This document shows positions 45,269-53,158 of a stretch of DNA of 64,000 bases, piece by piece (position 1 is the first letter of the stretch; each line of letters starts with the position of its first letter). Source of the DNA: CS4-C045 sp963844115. Its GTDB lineage: Bacteria; Planctomycetota; Planctomycetia; Pirellulales; UBA7805. Under the pieces are notes generated by a model that was not told where the DNA came from, ran no database searches, and saw only the letters and a list, made by a program, of their open reading frames with translations. The position numbers were made by a program, and so were the translations under genes. The DNA is taken from NCBI GenBank assembly GCA_963844115.1, contig CAWJNN010000047.1, forward strand, positions 62,001-126,000, read 5' to 3'.

Positions 45269-45724
45269 TTACTCGCCAGTGTATTCCTTCAGATACCCCT
45301 TAAACAAAGCGAGGTGTTCTTCCTCGTCACCCAGAAGTCGAACGCACAGGTCCTGAGTGACATAGTCCTCCCCGTCGGTTGCCTTGATGATCTTATTGTA
45401 CTGGCGACAGGCACTCTCTTCCGCATCGATCACGGCCTTGATCACCCCGACGACGTCGGTCGTATTGTCGCTGGGCTGAATTTGATTGCCGAGCTTGACA
45501 CTGGACGAACCGGGAACCAGCCCGCCCAACTGCTTGATGCGCTGACCGAGTTGCTGAGCGTGGAGAAGTTCTTCGGTAACGTCCGCCGCTAGTGATTTCT
45601 TGATCTCTTCAGCCCGCACGCCGTCCAAGTTCGTACTGCTGGCCAGAAAATTCATGACCGTTTCGATTTCCATGCTATAGACAGTTTTCAATAACTCGAT
45701 TACCTCTTCACGACTGGCGGCCAC
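45269..45724 (-). CDS. Ferritin-like (bacterioferritin/Dps-type) diiron protein
   Basis: 151 residues from a GTG at 45724, preceded by GGGAGAA. It is a four-helix bundle with the spaced carboxylate/His ligands of ferritin-like proteins: an early YSMEIETVMNFL, EELLHAQQLGQRI, DAEESACRQYN and LLGDEEEHLALFKGYL. No haem-binding Met is obvious. The likely role is iron storage or oxidative protection. It is convergent with the dehydrogenase gene and unlikely to be co-regulated with it. Confidence 0.82.
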   Translation of the reverse strand: MAASREEVIELLKTVYSMEIETVMNFLASSTNLDGVRAEEIKKSLAADVTEELLHAQQLGQRIKQLGGLVPGSSSVKLGNQIQPSDNTTDVVGVIKAVIDAEESACRQYNKIIKATDGEDYVTQDLCVRLLGDEEEHLALFKGYLKEYTGE

Positions 45725-46056
45725 GGCAATTCTCCCGGCTAAGTTGATTCATCCACTGCGGACCGTAGCACCTACGGCCGTCGCCATTAGAATAGGGGAG
45801 TTGGAAGTTGCGGGCTAGGTAGTTGTCGTCACGAATTAGCACGGCATGGCCATTGGCCGCAAGCATATCGAAAAACATGAACCGGAGGTAACCGAGGCAA
45901 CGGAGTGGGCAAAAGCACTCTGTTCCCTCCGTTTTCTCCTGTTCAAAACGTTCCGCTCAAGACCATTCATTGGCATCTGCGTAGTACGGACAGTACACAA
46001 TTGAATGTTGGAATGGATCTGGAATCGATCATTCCAATAACGGAAAGTTGACCGTG
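45725..46056. other. Divergent intergenic region
   Basis: Holds promoters for the ferritin-like gene (minus) and the sulfatase (plus). A purine-rich GGAGGTAACCGAGGCAACGG stretch with a partly inverted CCCTCCGTTTTCTCC partner lies at 45888-45950. No coding signal. Confidence 0.4.
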
Positions 46057-47431
46057 ATGCGTACCTCAAATGTTATTCACAATATGAACTCCAGCCTGCG
46101 ATGTTCTTGGATACTCATTTGCGCTTCCACGGCGTGGGTATGTCCGATCGTTGTCTCGGCGGCTTCGCCGCGGCCGAATATCTTGGTGATCGTGGCGGAC
46201 GATCAAGGCTGGAATGACATTGGGTATCACAATCCTGACATGCGCACGCCGCACCTGGATCGACTCGCCAGGTCGGGTGTCGAACTAGATTGCCACTACG
46301 TCCAGCCGCAGTGTACGCCTGTCGCGTGGCACTGATGACCGGCGCTATCCCAACCGGTTCGGTCTGAAATGTTGCGAGGCCAGCAATGAACAGGCTTACC
46401 CGAAGGGCACGCTGACGATGGCCAGTCTTTTGAAGGCCCAGGAGTACGCGACGGGGATGAGTGGCAAGTGGCATATGGGATCCAAGCCTGAATGGGGTCC
46501 GAACCACTACGGATTCGATTACAGTCACGGTTCGCTGGCCGGTGCGGTTGGCATGTACGACCATCGCTATCGGCTCAACTCGCCGTTTGTCAAAACCTGG
46601 CACCGCAATCACGAATTCATTGAAGAGGACGGTCACGTAACGGATCTGACAGCCGCTGAGAGTGTCCGCTGGATTGAATCGCACACCGAGGAAGACAAGC
46701 CCTGGTTTTTCTACGTCCCCTTCCAAGCCGTTCATGTTCCCCTAGTCGAAAAAGATCCGCAGTGGGAGGAGTTGAACAAACACTTTGAATCTGCCGATCG
46801 GCGTCTGTATGCCGCCGCGGTATCGCACATGGATTGGGCCGTTGGCCAGATGATGGACGCTCTCGGGCGCACAGGGCAGCAGCAGCGGACGTTGGTCATC
46901 TTTACTTCCGACAACGGCGCACAAGGGTATCATCGTGGCAACGTTTACCCGCCGCCCGATCCAAAGTTAGTCGATTTCAGCTCGAACAAACCGCTACGGG
47001 GAATGAAGGGCACGGTGTACGAAGGAGGCTACCGCGTCCCCGCGATCGCCAGCTGGCCCGGCAAGCTGAATCCGCACAAGCTAACGACACCGATGCACGT
47101 CAGCGACTGGCTGCCGACGATCGCCGGCCTGGTCGAGTACGAAGTCGAAGAAGATCCAGCGTGGGACGGCCAAGACGTCTGGCCGATGCTAACGGGCCAG
47201 AATACCGAACCAGCGCAGCGCACCATCTACATCGTCTGGGGAAAACATCGTCTCCGCGAAGCGCTGCGTCACGGCAATCTAAAAATTCTCCGCTCCCGCG
47301 ACACGCCTTGGGAAATGTACGACCTGGAGAAAGATCCCTACGAGACGACCAATCTGGCAGAAAAGATGCCGGAGAAGTTGAACGAGCTGTTGGAGGTTTA
47401 CCGGCTAGAACGGGCGAAAGACGCGGAGTGA
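46057..47431 (+). pseudogene. Secreted sulfatase, two frameshifts at the formylglycine motif
   Basis: From the ATG at 46057 (or 46084) a signal peptide leads to NILVIVADDQGWNDIGYH (metal-binding Asp) and VQPQCTP. The expected C-x-P-x-R formylglycine motif is then broken: the next residues appear in a second frame as RVALMTG and in a third as RYPNRFGLKCCEASNEQ. One base is missing after CCT near 46322 and another near 46342. The last frame is intact to 47431 (SGKWHMG, KPWFFYVPFQAVHVPL, FTSDNGAQGY). The rest is undamaged, so either recent inactivation or sequencing error is possible. Confidence 0.8.
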
Positions 47432-47718
47432 GTAACGTTCGAGTCCCAATGACAAATGACCAACAAGTTGAACGGAAAGGCGGCGATCTTCTTTTAGACC
47501 CGGTGAATCGGGTCACTACTAGCATTTTGATTCCATTGGCGTCAATTGGCGTTTATTCGCGGTTCCCATTCCCAGTTCCGGCCTCGACGCGAAGTCGCTA
47601 CAATCCTGCATGAAATTAATTTACCGCGTCCTGCCCCCTGCCCCTGCCCCTGCCCCTTGCCCGCATCCAGTTCGGTCGGCGGCTAAGCGGCTCCCCCAAT
47701 TCCTAGATTCTGCCCGAA
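47432..47718. other. Intergenic region with a hexanucleotide tract
   Basis: No supported gene. It contains the CCTGCC tract at 47628-47661. Confidence 0.4.
47628..47661. repeat. Degenerate CCCCTG tract
   Basis: Several CCCCTG-type copies with small interruptions, matching the tract inside the MbtH-monooxygenase gene. Confidence 0.8.
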
Positions 47719-47820
47719 ATGGCCACCACTCTAATTGGAATTCTGATTGTGACCATCGTCGTCATGATCCCCATCGCGATCGTAGCTGCGATCATGTGGG
47801 GTAACGGCAACGGTAGTTGA
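47719..47820 (+). CDS. Possible 33-residue single-span membrane peptide
   Basis: ATG at 47719 opens MATTLIGILIVTIVVMIPIA, continuing as a membrane helix to AAIMWGNGNGS and TGA. The uninterrupted hydrophobic run with a short polar Gly/Asn tail is typical of small membrane proteins. There is no convincing ribosome site, so I give it limited weight. Confidence 0.4.
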   Translation: MATTLIGILIVTIVVMIPIAIVAAIMWGNGNGS

Positions 47821-48725
47821 GCAGCAACCGCCCCAACTGGGCGATTCTGTAAAATTGCACCTGTCTTGCTCTTTGTAGCAGCGGACCACGCAAGCTCGAA
47901 ACGCCATGCGGAGAGGGCTGTTTTTCATCGAGTCCCTTTGCGGCTATTCGTGGTGTTCGCGCTCGTCCGTGTGCCCATCGTCTTCGTGTCCGTTGATTAC
48001 AGCGCATAAAGCCAACGGCTGCAGCTAGCAGGCCACCGCAGCACAGGGGCTCCAGAATGGTTAACGGAATTGCCGTTCGGCGGCGATTCTAGCATGTATT
48101 GCCGCTCGGGTACCAAATGGCCTTCTTCGTACTCATGTTGGTCGTCGTTCCGCCGGGCGCATGGTTACAAACGGTCATCTCTTGTAGGGCCGGCATCCCT
48201 TAGGCTGGACTCATGTCGCCGCGAGTCGCAGATCCGCCGTGGTGGACGCGAGAACATCCTGGCTGCTTTGAAACGAACCAAGTGGACGATCTCCGGCGGC
48301 GGCGGCAACGATTTGGACATGACGGCGAGAATCCTCGCTCGCGAACGATTTGCTGGATTGTTTGACTGGGCAGCCCCAACGGCTAAGGCGCGTCGGTGCC
48401 TCACCTTCGCGCGCAAACGGCACCTGTCGAGCTACAGAGGTGCCTCACCGAAGCGGCTTTCGCATAATCAAAAACCTGTCTCGGCGTGTCGGACCGGAGC
48501 GCGTTCCAACTTCCCGCTAACTGATAGGAATTCCAATACGGGCCGGAGGCCTGCGCGGGCGCTATGATTGGAAAATGTTTTGGCGTGCGCGGTTGTCGGA
48601 ACACGATGGCCAATCGCGCGTCCGTGCCGGGAAGGCGCATCGTGGGATTGGAGTTTCCCAGGAAATCTGTGATGAAGAGCGTTCGCGGTTTCTTTCTGCG
48701 ATCACTTGCTTATCCGGGCCTACTA
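47821..48725. other. Long intergenic region with one arm of a distant inverted repeat
   Basis: No gene I can support. On the minus strand near 47940-48075 a hydrophobic stretch (LEPLCCGGLLAAAVG) and, one frame over, an acidic His-rich tail (NGHEDDGHTDEREHHE) could be a small frameshifted gene. At 48521-48544 lies one arm of the 24-bp inverted repeat whose partner is at 51717-51740. Confidence 0.5.
48521..48544 (+). repeat. Left arm of a 24-bp inverted repeat
   Basis: CTGATAGGAATTCCAATACG followed by GGCC is found in exact inverted orientation at 51717-51740. Similarity continues further with an 8-bp insertion in the second copy. Confidence 0.85.
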
Positions 48726-50765
48726 CTACTTCTTCGGCCGATAGCCGCCACCGGGGGCGTTGCGCGATGTGCGTTTGCCCTTGCCTTTCTTCGAATCGCC
48801 CTCGATCGAGTGGACGAATTCGCCCCGGAACCGCGAGTTGGCATCCTTGCGACGAGCGCGGATTGCCTCCGGCGGAGGCTCGGCAGGAATCAGGCTGTCG
48901 CAATCGTTGCCGATTAAGTCTTTACGATCCGCCATCTCTAGCGCCTTACGTACCTCGAAGTAATTCTCCGGTTTGAAGAATTGCATGAGTGCTCGTTGCA
49001 GTTTGCGATCTCGCAATTGTTTGGCAACAGCTACTTTCTTTTTCGTGAAAGGGTCGACACCCGTGTAGTACATGGCGGTCGCGACGTCGAACGGTGCGGG
49101 AATAAAGTCCTGCACCTGATCTGGTTTGTAACCGTTTTGCTTGAGGAAAACCGCCAGATGGATCATCGCGTCCAGGTCGCTGCCGGGATGGCTGGCAATG
49201 AAATAAGGAACGATGTACTGTTTCTTGCCCGCCTGGGCTGACTCTTTCTTGAATTCTTCGGTGAATATCTCGAAATCATCGTTGCTAGGCTTCCGCATTT
49301 TGTCCAGCGTTTCGGGATCTGTGTGTTCGGGAGCCACCTTCAATGTGCCACCCACGTGATGCTGGACCAGTTCCCGCATGTATTCCGGTGATCGCCTTGC
49401 CAAGTCCATCCGAACGCCGCTGGCTACGAGCACTTTTTTCACGCCCGGCGTTTCCCTCGCATCCTTCATCAACTGGACCAACGGACCGTGGTCGGTGCCT
49501 AAGAGTTTGCAGATGGTGGGATGCACACACGATTGGCGGCGGCAGATCGCTTCGACCTCCGGCCGAGCACACTTCATTTCGTACATATTGGCGGTCGGCC
49601 CGCCAATGTCGCTAACCGTACCCTTGAAATCGCTGCTGTCCGCCATCTGGCGAATTTCCGATAGCACCGACTCTTTGCTCCGCGACTGGATGATTCGTCC
49701 TTGATGCGTGGTAATCGAACAAAACGTGCAGCCACCGAAGCAGCCACGCATGATCGTTACGGAATCCTTGATCATTTCGTAGGCAGGAATCGGATCGGCG
49801 TAACTGGGATGCGGTTTCCGTGTATAGGGCAGGCCGTAGATGCGGTCCATAACCTGCTGAGAAACGGGTAGTGGCGGCGGGTTGCAAACGATTGCTTGCC
49901 GGTCGTGCCATTGCACTAACCGCTTGGCGTTATAAGGATTCGTTTCGTTGTGGATTATTTTCGTCGCTTCGGCGAAGTCCATTTTGTCATCGCGAACCTG
50001 TTCAAAGCTGGGGAGAACTAGGGCGCCCTTCGGTGGCGATTCGGACGCTCCCAAAGCGTAAGCAATCCCGCGCATGTCGCGGAGGTCTTTCGCCGTCTCG
50101 CCCGCGTCCAGACGTTTGGCGATCTCGACGATCGTATCCTCGCCCATACCATAAGCGACCAATTCTGCCTTGCAATCCAAGAGGATCGAGCGACGGACTT
50201 TGTCACTCCAATAGTCGTAATGTGCCAATCGCCTCAATGACGCTTCCACTCCACCGGCGATAACGGGCACGCCCTTGTATGCTTCGCGAGCTCGTTGGCA
50301 GTAGGACAATGTCGCTCGGTCGGGCCTGAGCCCGATCCGTCCACCGGGCGAATAGGCATCGTTGTTACGGACCTTACGGTTTGCCGTGTAATGGTTGATC
50401 ATCGAGTCCATATTGCCGGCGCTGATCGCAAAGAACAGGCGGGGCTGACCGAAACGTCGCCAGTCATCGCAGCTTCGCCAATCGGGTTGGCTGATGATCC
50501 CGACCCGGAAACCTGCGGCTTCGAGAACTCGTCCCAGAATCGACATCGCCATACTGGGATGATCCACATAGGCATCCCCCGTCACGAACACGATGTCCGC
50601 CTGTTCCCACCCGCGATCCCGCATCTCCGCCATCGACATAGGAAGCGGCTTTCCGCCATGGAGGTCGATCTGTACCAACGGCAGCGCCGAAAGTGCGTCG
50701 GCTTTTTGGCCGGGGATTGGCTGGGTTACGGGTTGGTCAATGATGGGAGGCGAGAGGGATGTCAT
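48726..50765 (-). CDS. YgiQ-family radical SAM protein
   Basis: About 679 residues from the ATG at 50765; a longer in-frame start at 50843 lacks support. The radical SAM cluster motif is RGCFGGCTFCSITTHQGR (C-x3-C-x2-C). Other YgiQ segments are PLPMSMAEMRDRGW, VVFVTGDAYVDHPS-type sequence, NNDAYSPGGRIGLRPDRA, GGVEASLRRLAHYDYW and PGSDLDAMIHLA. The tail is lysine-rich. The substrate of YgiQ proteins is unknown. A TATAAT sits 7 nt before the ATG, compatible with a leaderless or very short leader mRNA. Confidence 0.9.
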   Translation of the reverse strand: MTSLSPPIIDQPVTQPIPGQKADALSALPLVQIDLHGGKPLPMSMAEMRDRGWEQADIVFVTGDAYVDHPSMAMSILGRVLEAAGFRVGIISQPDWRSCDDWRRFGQPRLFFAISAGNMDSMINHYTANRKVRNNDAYSPGGRIGLRPDRATLSYCQRAREAYKGVPVIAGGVEASLRRLAHYDYWSDKVRRSILLDCKAELVAYGMGEDTIVEIAKRLDAGETAKDLRDMRGIAYALGASESPPKGALVLPSFEQVRDDKMDFAEATKIIHNETNPYNAKRLVQWHDRQAIVCNPPPLPVSQQVMDRIYGLPYTRKPHPSYADPIPAYEMIKDSVTIMRGCFGGCTFCSITTHQGRIIQSRSKESVLSEIRQMADSSDFKGTVSDIGGPTANMYEMKCARPEVEAICRRQSCVHPTICKLLGTDHGPLVQLMKDARETPGVKKVLVASGVRMDLARRSPEYMRELVQHHVGGTLKVAPEHTDPETLDKMRKPSNDDFEIFTEEFKKESAQAGKKQYIVPYFIASHPGSDLDAMIHLAVFLKQNGYKPDQVQDFIPAPFDVATAMYYTGVDPFTKKKVAVAKQLRDRKLQRALMQFFKPENYFEVRKALEMADRKDLIGNDCDSLIPAEPPPEAIRARRKDANSRFRGEFVHSIEGDSKKGKGKRTSRNAPGGGYRPKK

Positions 50766-50926
50766 AACGAAGATTATAAAGCAACCGACCGCAGTAAGGG
50801 AGAGAGCCAGCGGGTCATCCAGGACCTTTGCCGCTCGCGACATGTCCCGGCTGTGATCCTGACAGCACTCGCGCTTTCACGATACAATCATCAATTCCTT
50901 TCCATCCCGATGAATCGCCTCACTTT

Positions 50927-51670
50927 ATGACTCGCTCACCACCCTGCCAACGCTTTACCGTCGACGACCGCAGCCCGCCTGTAATCGCTTCCGCATTACG
51001 CTATTGGCTACCCGAACGATCTTAGTCGCAAGTCCGCAATCTAGCCCGCTCGCGTCGCGTCATGATTGGGGCCGCATTGTGTATGAACGAAATGCGGAAA
51101 CTCAAACCGGGCGAGTGGGTCGAAGTCTTTGAACAATCGCTACCCAAGCCTCCTGATGCGGAGGATGTTGTAATTCACCATGTTGACCGCGATCTGGTTG
51201 TCCTGGAAAAGCCATCGGGGATGGTCACGCTACGTCATCCGGCGGAAATTAATTGGAGTACGGAACGAACGAAAGTCCAACCAGTGTTGGAAGAAGTCAT
51301 CCCTGAATTGATTTATCGTCGCCAAACATCTGGAAATTCGCCCCTACTTTCGGTCCATCGGATTGATCGAGGGACGAGTGGGCTGTTAGTTTTTGCCAGG
51401 AGTGCTGAGATACAACAAGCACTCATCGATCAATTCGCATCACATGATGTCGTCCGAGTCTACCAGGCCGTGGTGCAGGGCAATCCAGAATCGCAAACTG
51501 TACGAGGGCAGCGGTTTCGCGATCGGGGCGAAGGCCTGCGTGGAAGCGTCACGGGCAATGTCGCGACCAAAGAAGATGGACGGAAAGTAACAGGTCAACT
51601 GGCAATCACACATGTGAAACCATTGCGAAATTGGCAGGCGTCCCGATGGCCAAATGTACTCGGAGATTGA
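50927..51670 (+). pseudogene. RluA-family pseudouridine synthase, decayed
   Basis: Reading from ATG 50927 gives the S4-like N-terminus ending LPERS, then TAG at 51023-51025 where a Trp (TGG) is expected, then SQVRNLARSRRVMIG in the same frame. The catalytic motif HRIDRGTSGLLVFA is intact. The C-terminus stops early: after AITHVKPLRNW the usual RTHQIRIHL segment is missing and the frame ends at 51670. That point is just before the second arm of an inverted repeat. An internal ATG at 51062 could still make a shortened protein. One nonsense change plus a 3' truncation make this a pseudogene. Confidence 0.75.
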
Positions 51671-52316
51671 GTGCCCATTGGCACAATAACGCCCGCGCGG
51701 GCCAATTCAGGCCCTCGGCCCGTATTGGAATTCCTATCAGTTTTCCCCGCTCTGGTAACAACTTACGCTCCGACGAATTCTCGGAATCGATCTGGCCACC
51801 GTCGAGCGATGCCCGGATCGACCCCTGGATGGCCCGTCCGATAGACCGACTAACCGTCGATATTTGCTGCGATGCAGAAAAGCACACCAAGCACAAAGAC
51901 CACAAAGGAACTGACAGCGAGAAGCAGGCAAAGTAGCCGAGGCCGCGCAGCGCACCGTAAAACGGTCGATAAGTACAGCGATGCAAAAAACGGTTGACTT
52001 GATGAAACAATGCCGCCGGTTGTGGTCCGCCGGATGCCTGCGAACGAGTCTCTTGGTGCCCGAAAACACCAGTCCCGTGAAGAAAGTCTGCGCTCTACGA
52101 GCGACAAAGTTTGGGGTAAGGGCCTTGCCGGACCGCGAATGCGGTGCTGGGCATCGAAGAATTAGGGTTGTAGGCTAAGAAAGACGTAAGTCTCGTCGCG
52201 CGTTAGACGCGGGAGTGGGTCGCGATGTTAAGATAGTGGCCACCCCGATCCTGAATCGGTTTCAGGCTGAGCCCATATAGTAAAGAGTACTTACGCACTA
52301 TCAGGAGACCCCGACC
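51671..52316. other. Intergenic region with repeat debris
   Basis: Contains the right arm of the 24-bp inverted repeat (51717-51740) and a CACCAAGCACAAAGACCACA-type stretch (about 51875-51915) typical of repetitive intergenic DNA. It ends in AGGAGACCCC, the ribosome site of the next gene. No gene supported. Confidence 0.5.
51717..51740 (-). repeat. Right arm of a 24-bp inverted repeat
   Basis: Exact inverse complement of 48521-48544; the adjoining CGCGCGGG sequence is also shared. Confidence 0.85.
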
Positions 52317-52631
52317 ATGCGATTCCTGCTCAAGGTGAACATTCCCAATGATGCCGGCAACGAGGCTGCCCGGGCCGGCACGCTCGGCAAGACGATTGAG
52401 GCGATCCTTGACGAACAGAAGCCGGAAGCGGTCTACTTCTCCGACGACCGCGGACAGCGGTGCGGCTACCTGTTCATCGAGATGGCCGACGCCGCGCAGA
52501 TTCCCGCCTTCGCCGAACCTTGGTTCCTGGCGTTCAACGCCCAGATCGAACTGCATCCGGTGATGAAGCCAGAAGACCTGGCCAAAGCCGCTCCGGACAT
52601 CGAGCGAGCCGTCGAACGGTTCGGAAAGTAG
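52317..52631 (+). CDS. Small soluble protein, DUF3303/stress-barrel-like, unknown function
   Basis: 104 residues with a strong ribosome site (AGGAG) 10 nt before the ATG. It has an alpha/beta pattern: MRFLLKVNIPNDAGNEAARA, AVYFSDDRGQRCGYLFIEM and FLAFNAQIELHPVMKPEDLA. This resembles dimeric alpha-beta barrel panthothenate-synthetase-like or DUF3303 proteins. No catalytic residues can be named. The gene stands alone. Confidence 0.7.
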   Translation: MRFLLKVNIPNDAGNEAARAGTLGKTIEAILDEQKPEAVYFSDDRGQRCGYLFIEMADAAQIPAFAEPWFLAFNAQIELHPVMKPEDLAKAAPDIERAVERFGK

Positions 52632-53158
52632 ACAGTTGGCATCACGAGTCGCTAAAAATCCTGGGAAATAATCCCAGAATAAGCGAAGCGCCAAGACGGG
52701 CCGTTATGTAACGCTCACACTTGTTTGCGGCCTATCAGACTGACGTAGGTTTTCCATTAGAGCTAGGATTCTAGCGACTATTCGTTGGCTCACTGAGCAC
52801 CGCCTTCCGACCAGGACAACTCAAGAACCCGGCCGGGCGGATTCGTCAAAAAGTTCGTACCGGATTCATACCGGATTCCGATCCGGCATACCGCGTTTTC
52901 CCGCAATTAAACGCAATTGTTTGCAACGGTTTGCGAATCGGAAACGCCCGACATAAAATGTTGGCGTACAACGATTTTCGGATCGTTGAATGCGTCGTGA
53001 TTCCAATTTTCGCAGTGCAGAGGTCGAGGGTTCGATCCCCTTCCGCTCCACTTTTATCAGTCCTCGTCAGCTATTCGCGAACGAGACGATCGGAGACGCC
53101 GTTTCGACGAGCGTCTTCTCGTTTTCGCGGCTGAAACCAGGCCAGGTCGAACATCACT
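52632..53158. other. Intergenic region with a tRNA fragment
   Basis: No protein gene is supported. It contains short AT-richer duplications (TTCATACCGGATTCCGATCC around 52863-52885; GCAATTAAACGCAATTGTTTGC) and the tRNA 3' fragment at 53017-53050. Confidence 0.5.
53017..53050 (+). other. 3' end of a tRNA (T-arm and acceptor strand only), possible attachment-site remnant
   Basis: GAGGG-TTCGATC-CCCTT forms a T-arm and is followed by CCGCTCCA, an acceptor 3' strand with discriminator A. The 5' acceptor partner GGAGCGG, D-arm and anticodon arm are not found within 150 bp upstream. Isolated tRNA 3' ends are typical att sites left by integrative elements. Confidence 0.7.

Noticed and set aside
47930..48075. 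Small frameshifted membrane gene with a His/Asp/Glu-rich tail on the minus strand
   Set aside because: Suggestive sequence, but too short, without a clear start, and needing an assumed frameshift.
51023..51025. In-frame TAG in the RluA gene as possible recoding
   Set aside because: It replaces a Trp, there is no pyrrolysine-type context, and the same gene is truncated at its 3' end, so decay is simpler.
52866..53051. 61-codon minus-strand frame beginning MERKGIEPSTSALR
   Set aside because: This is the known false translation of a reversed tRNA 3' end; the real feature is the tRNA fragment at 53017-53050.
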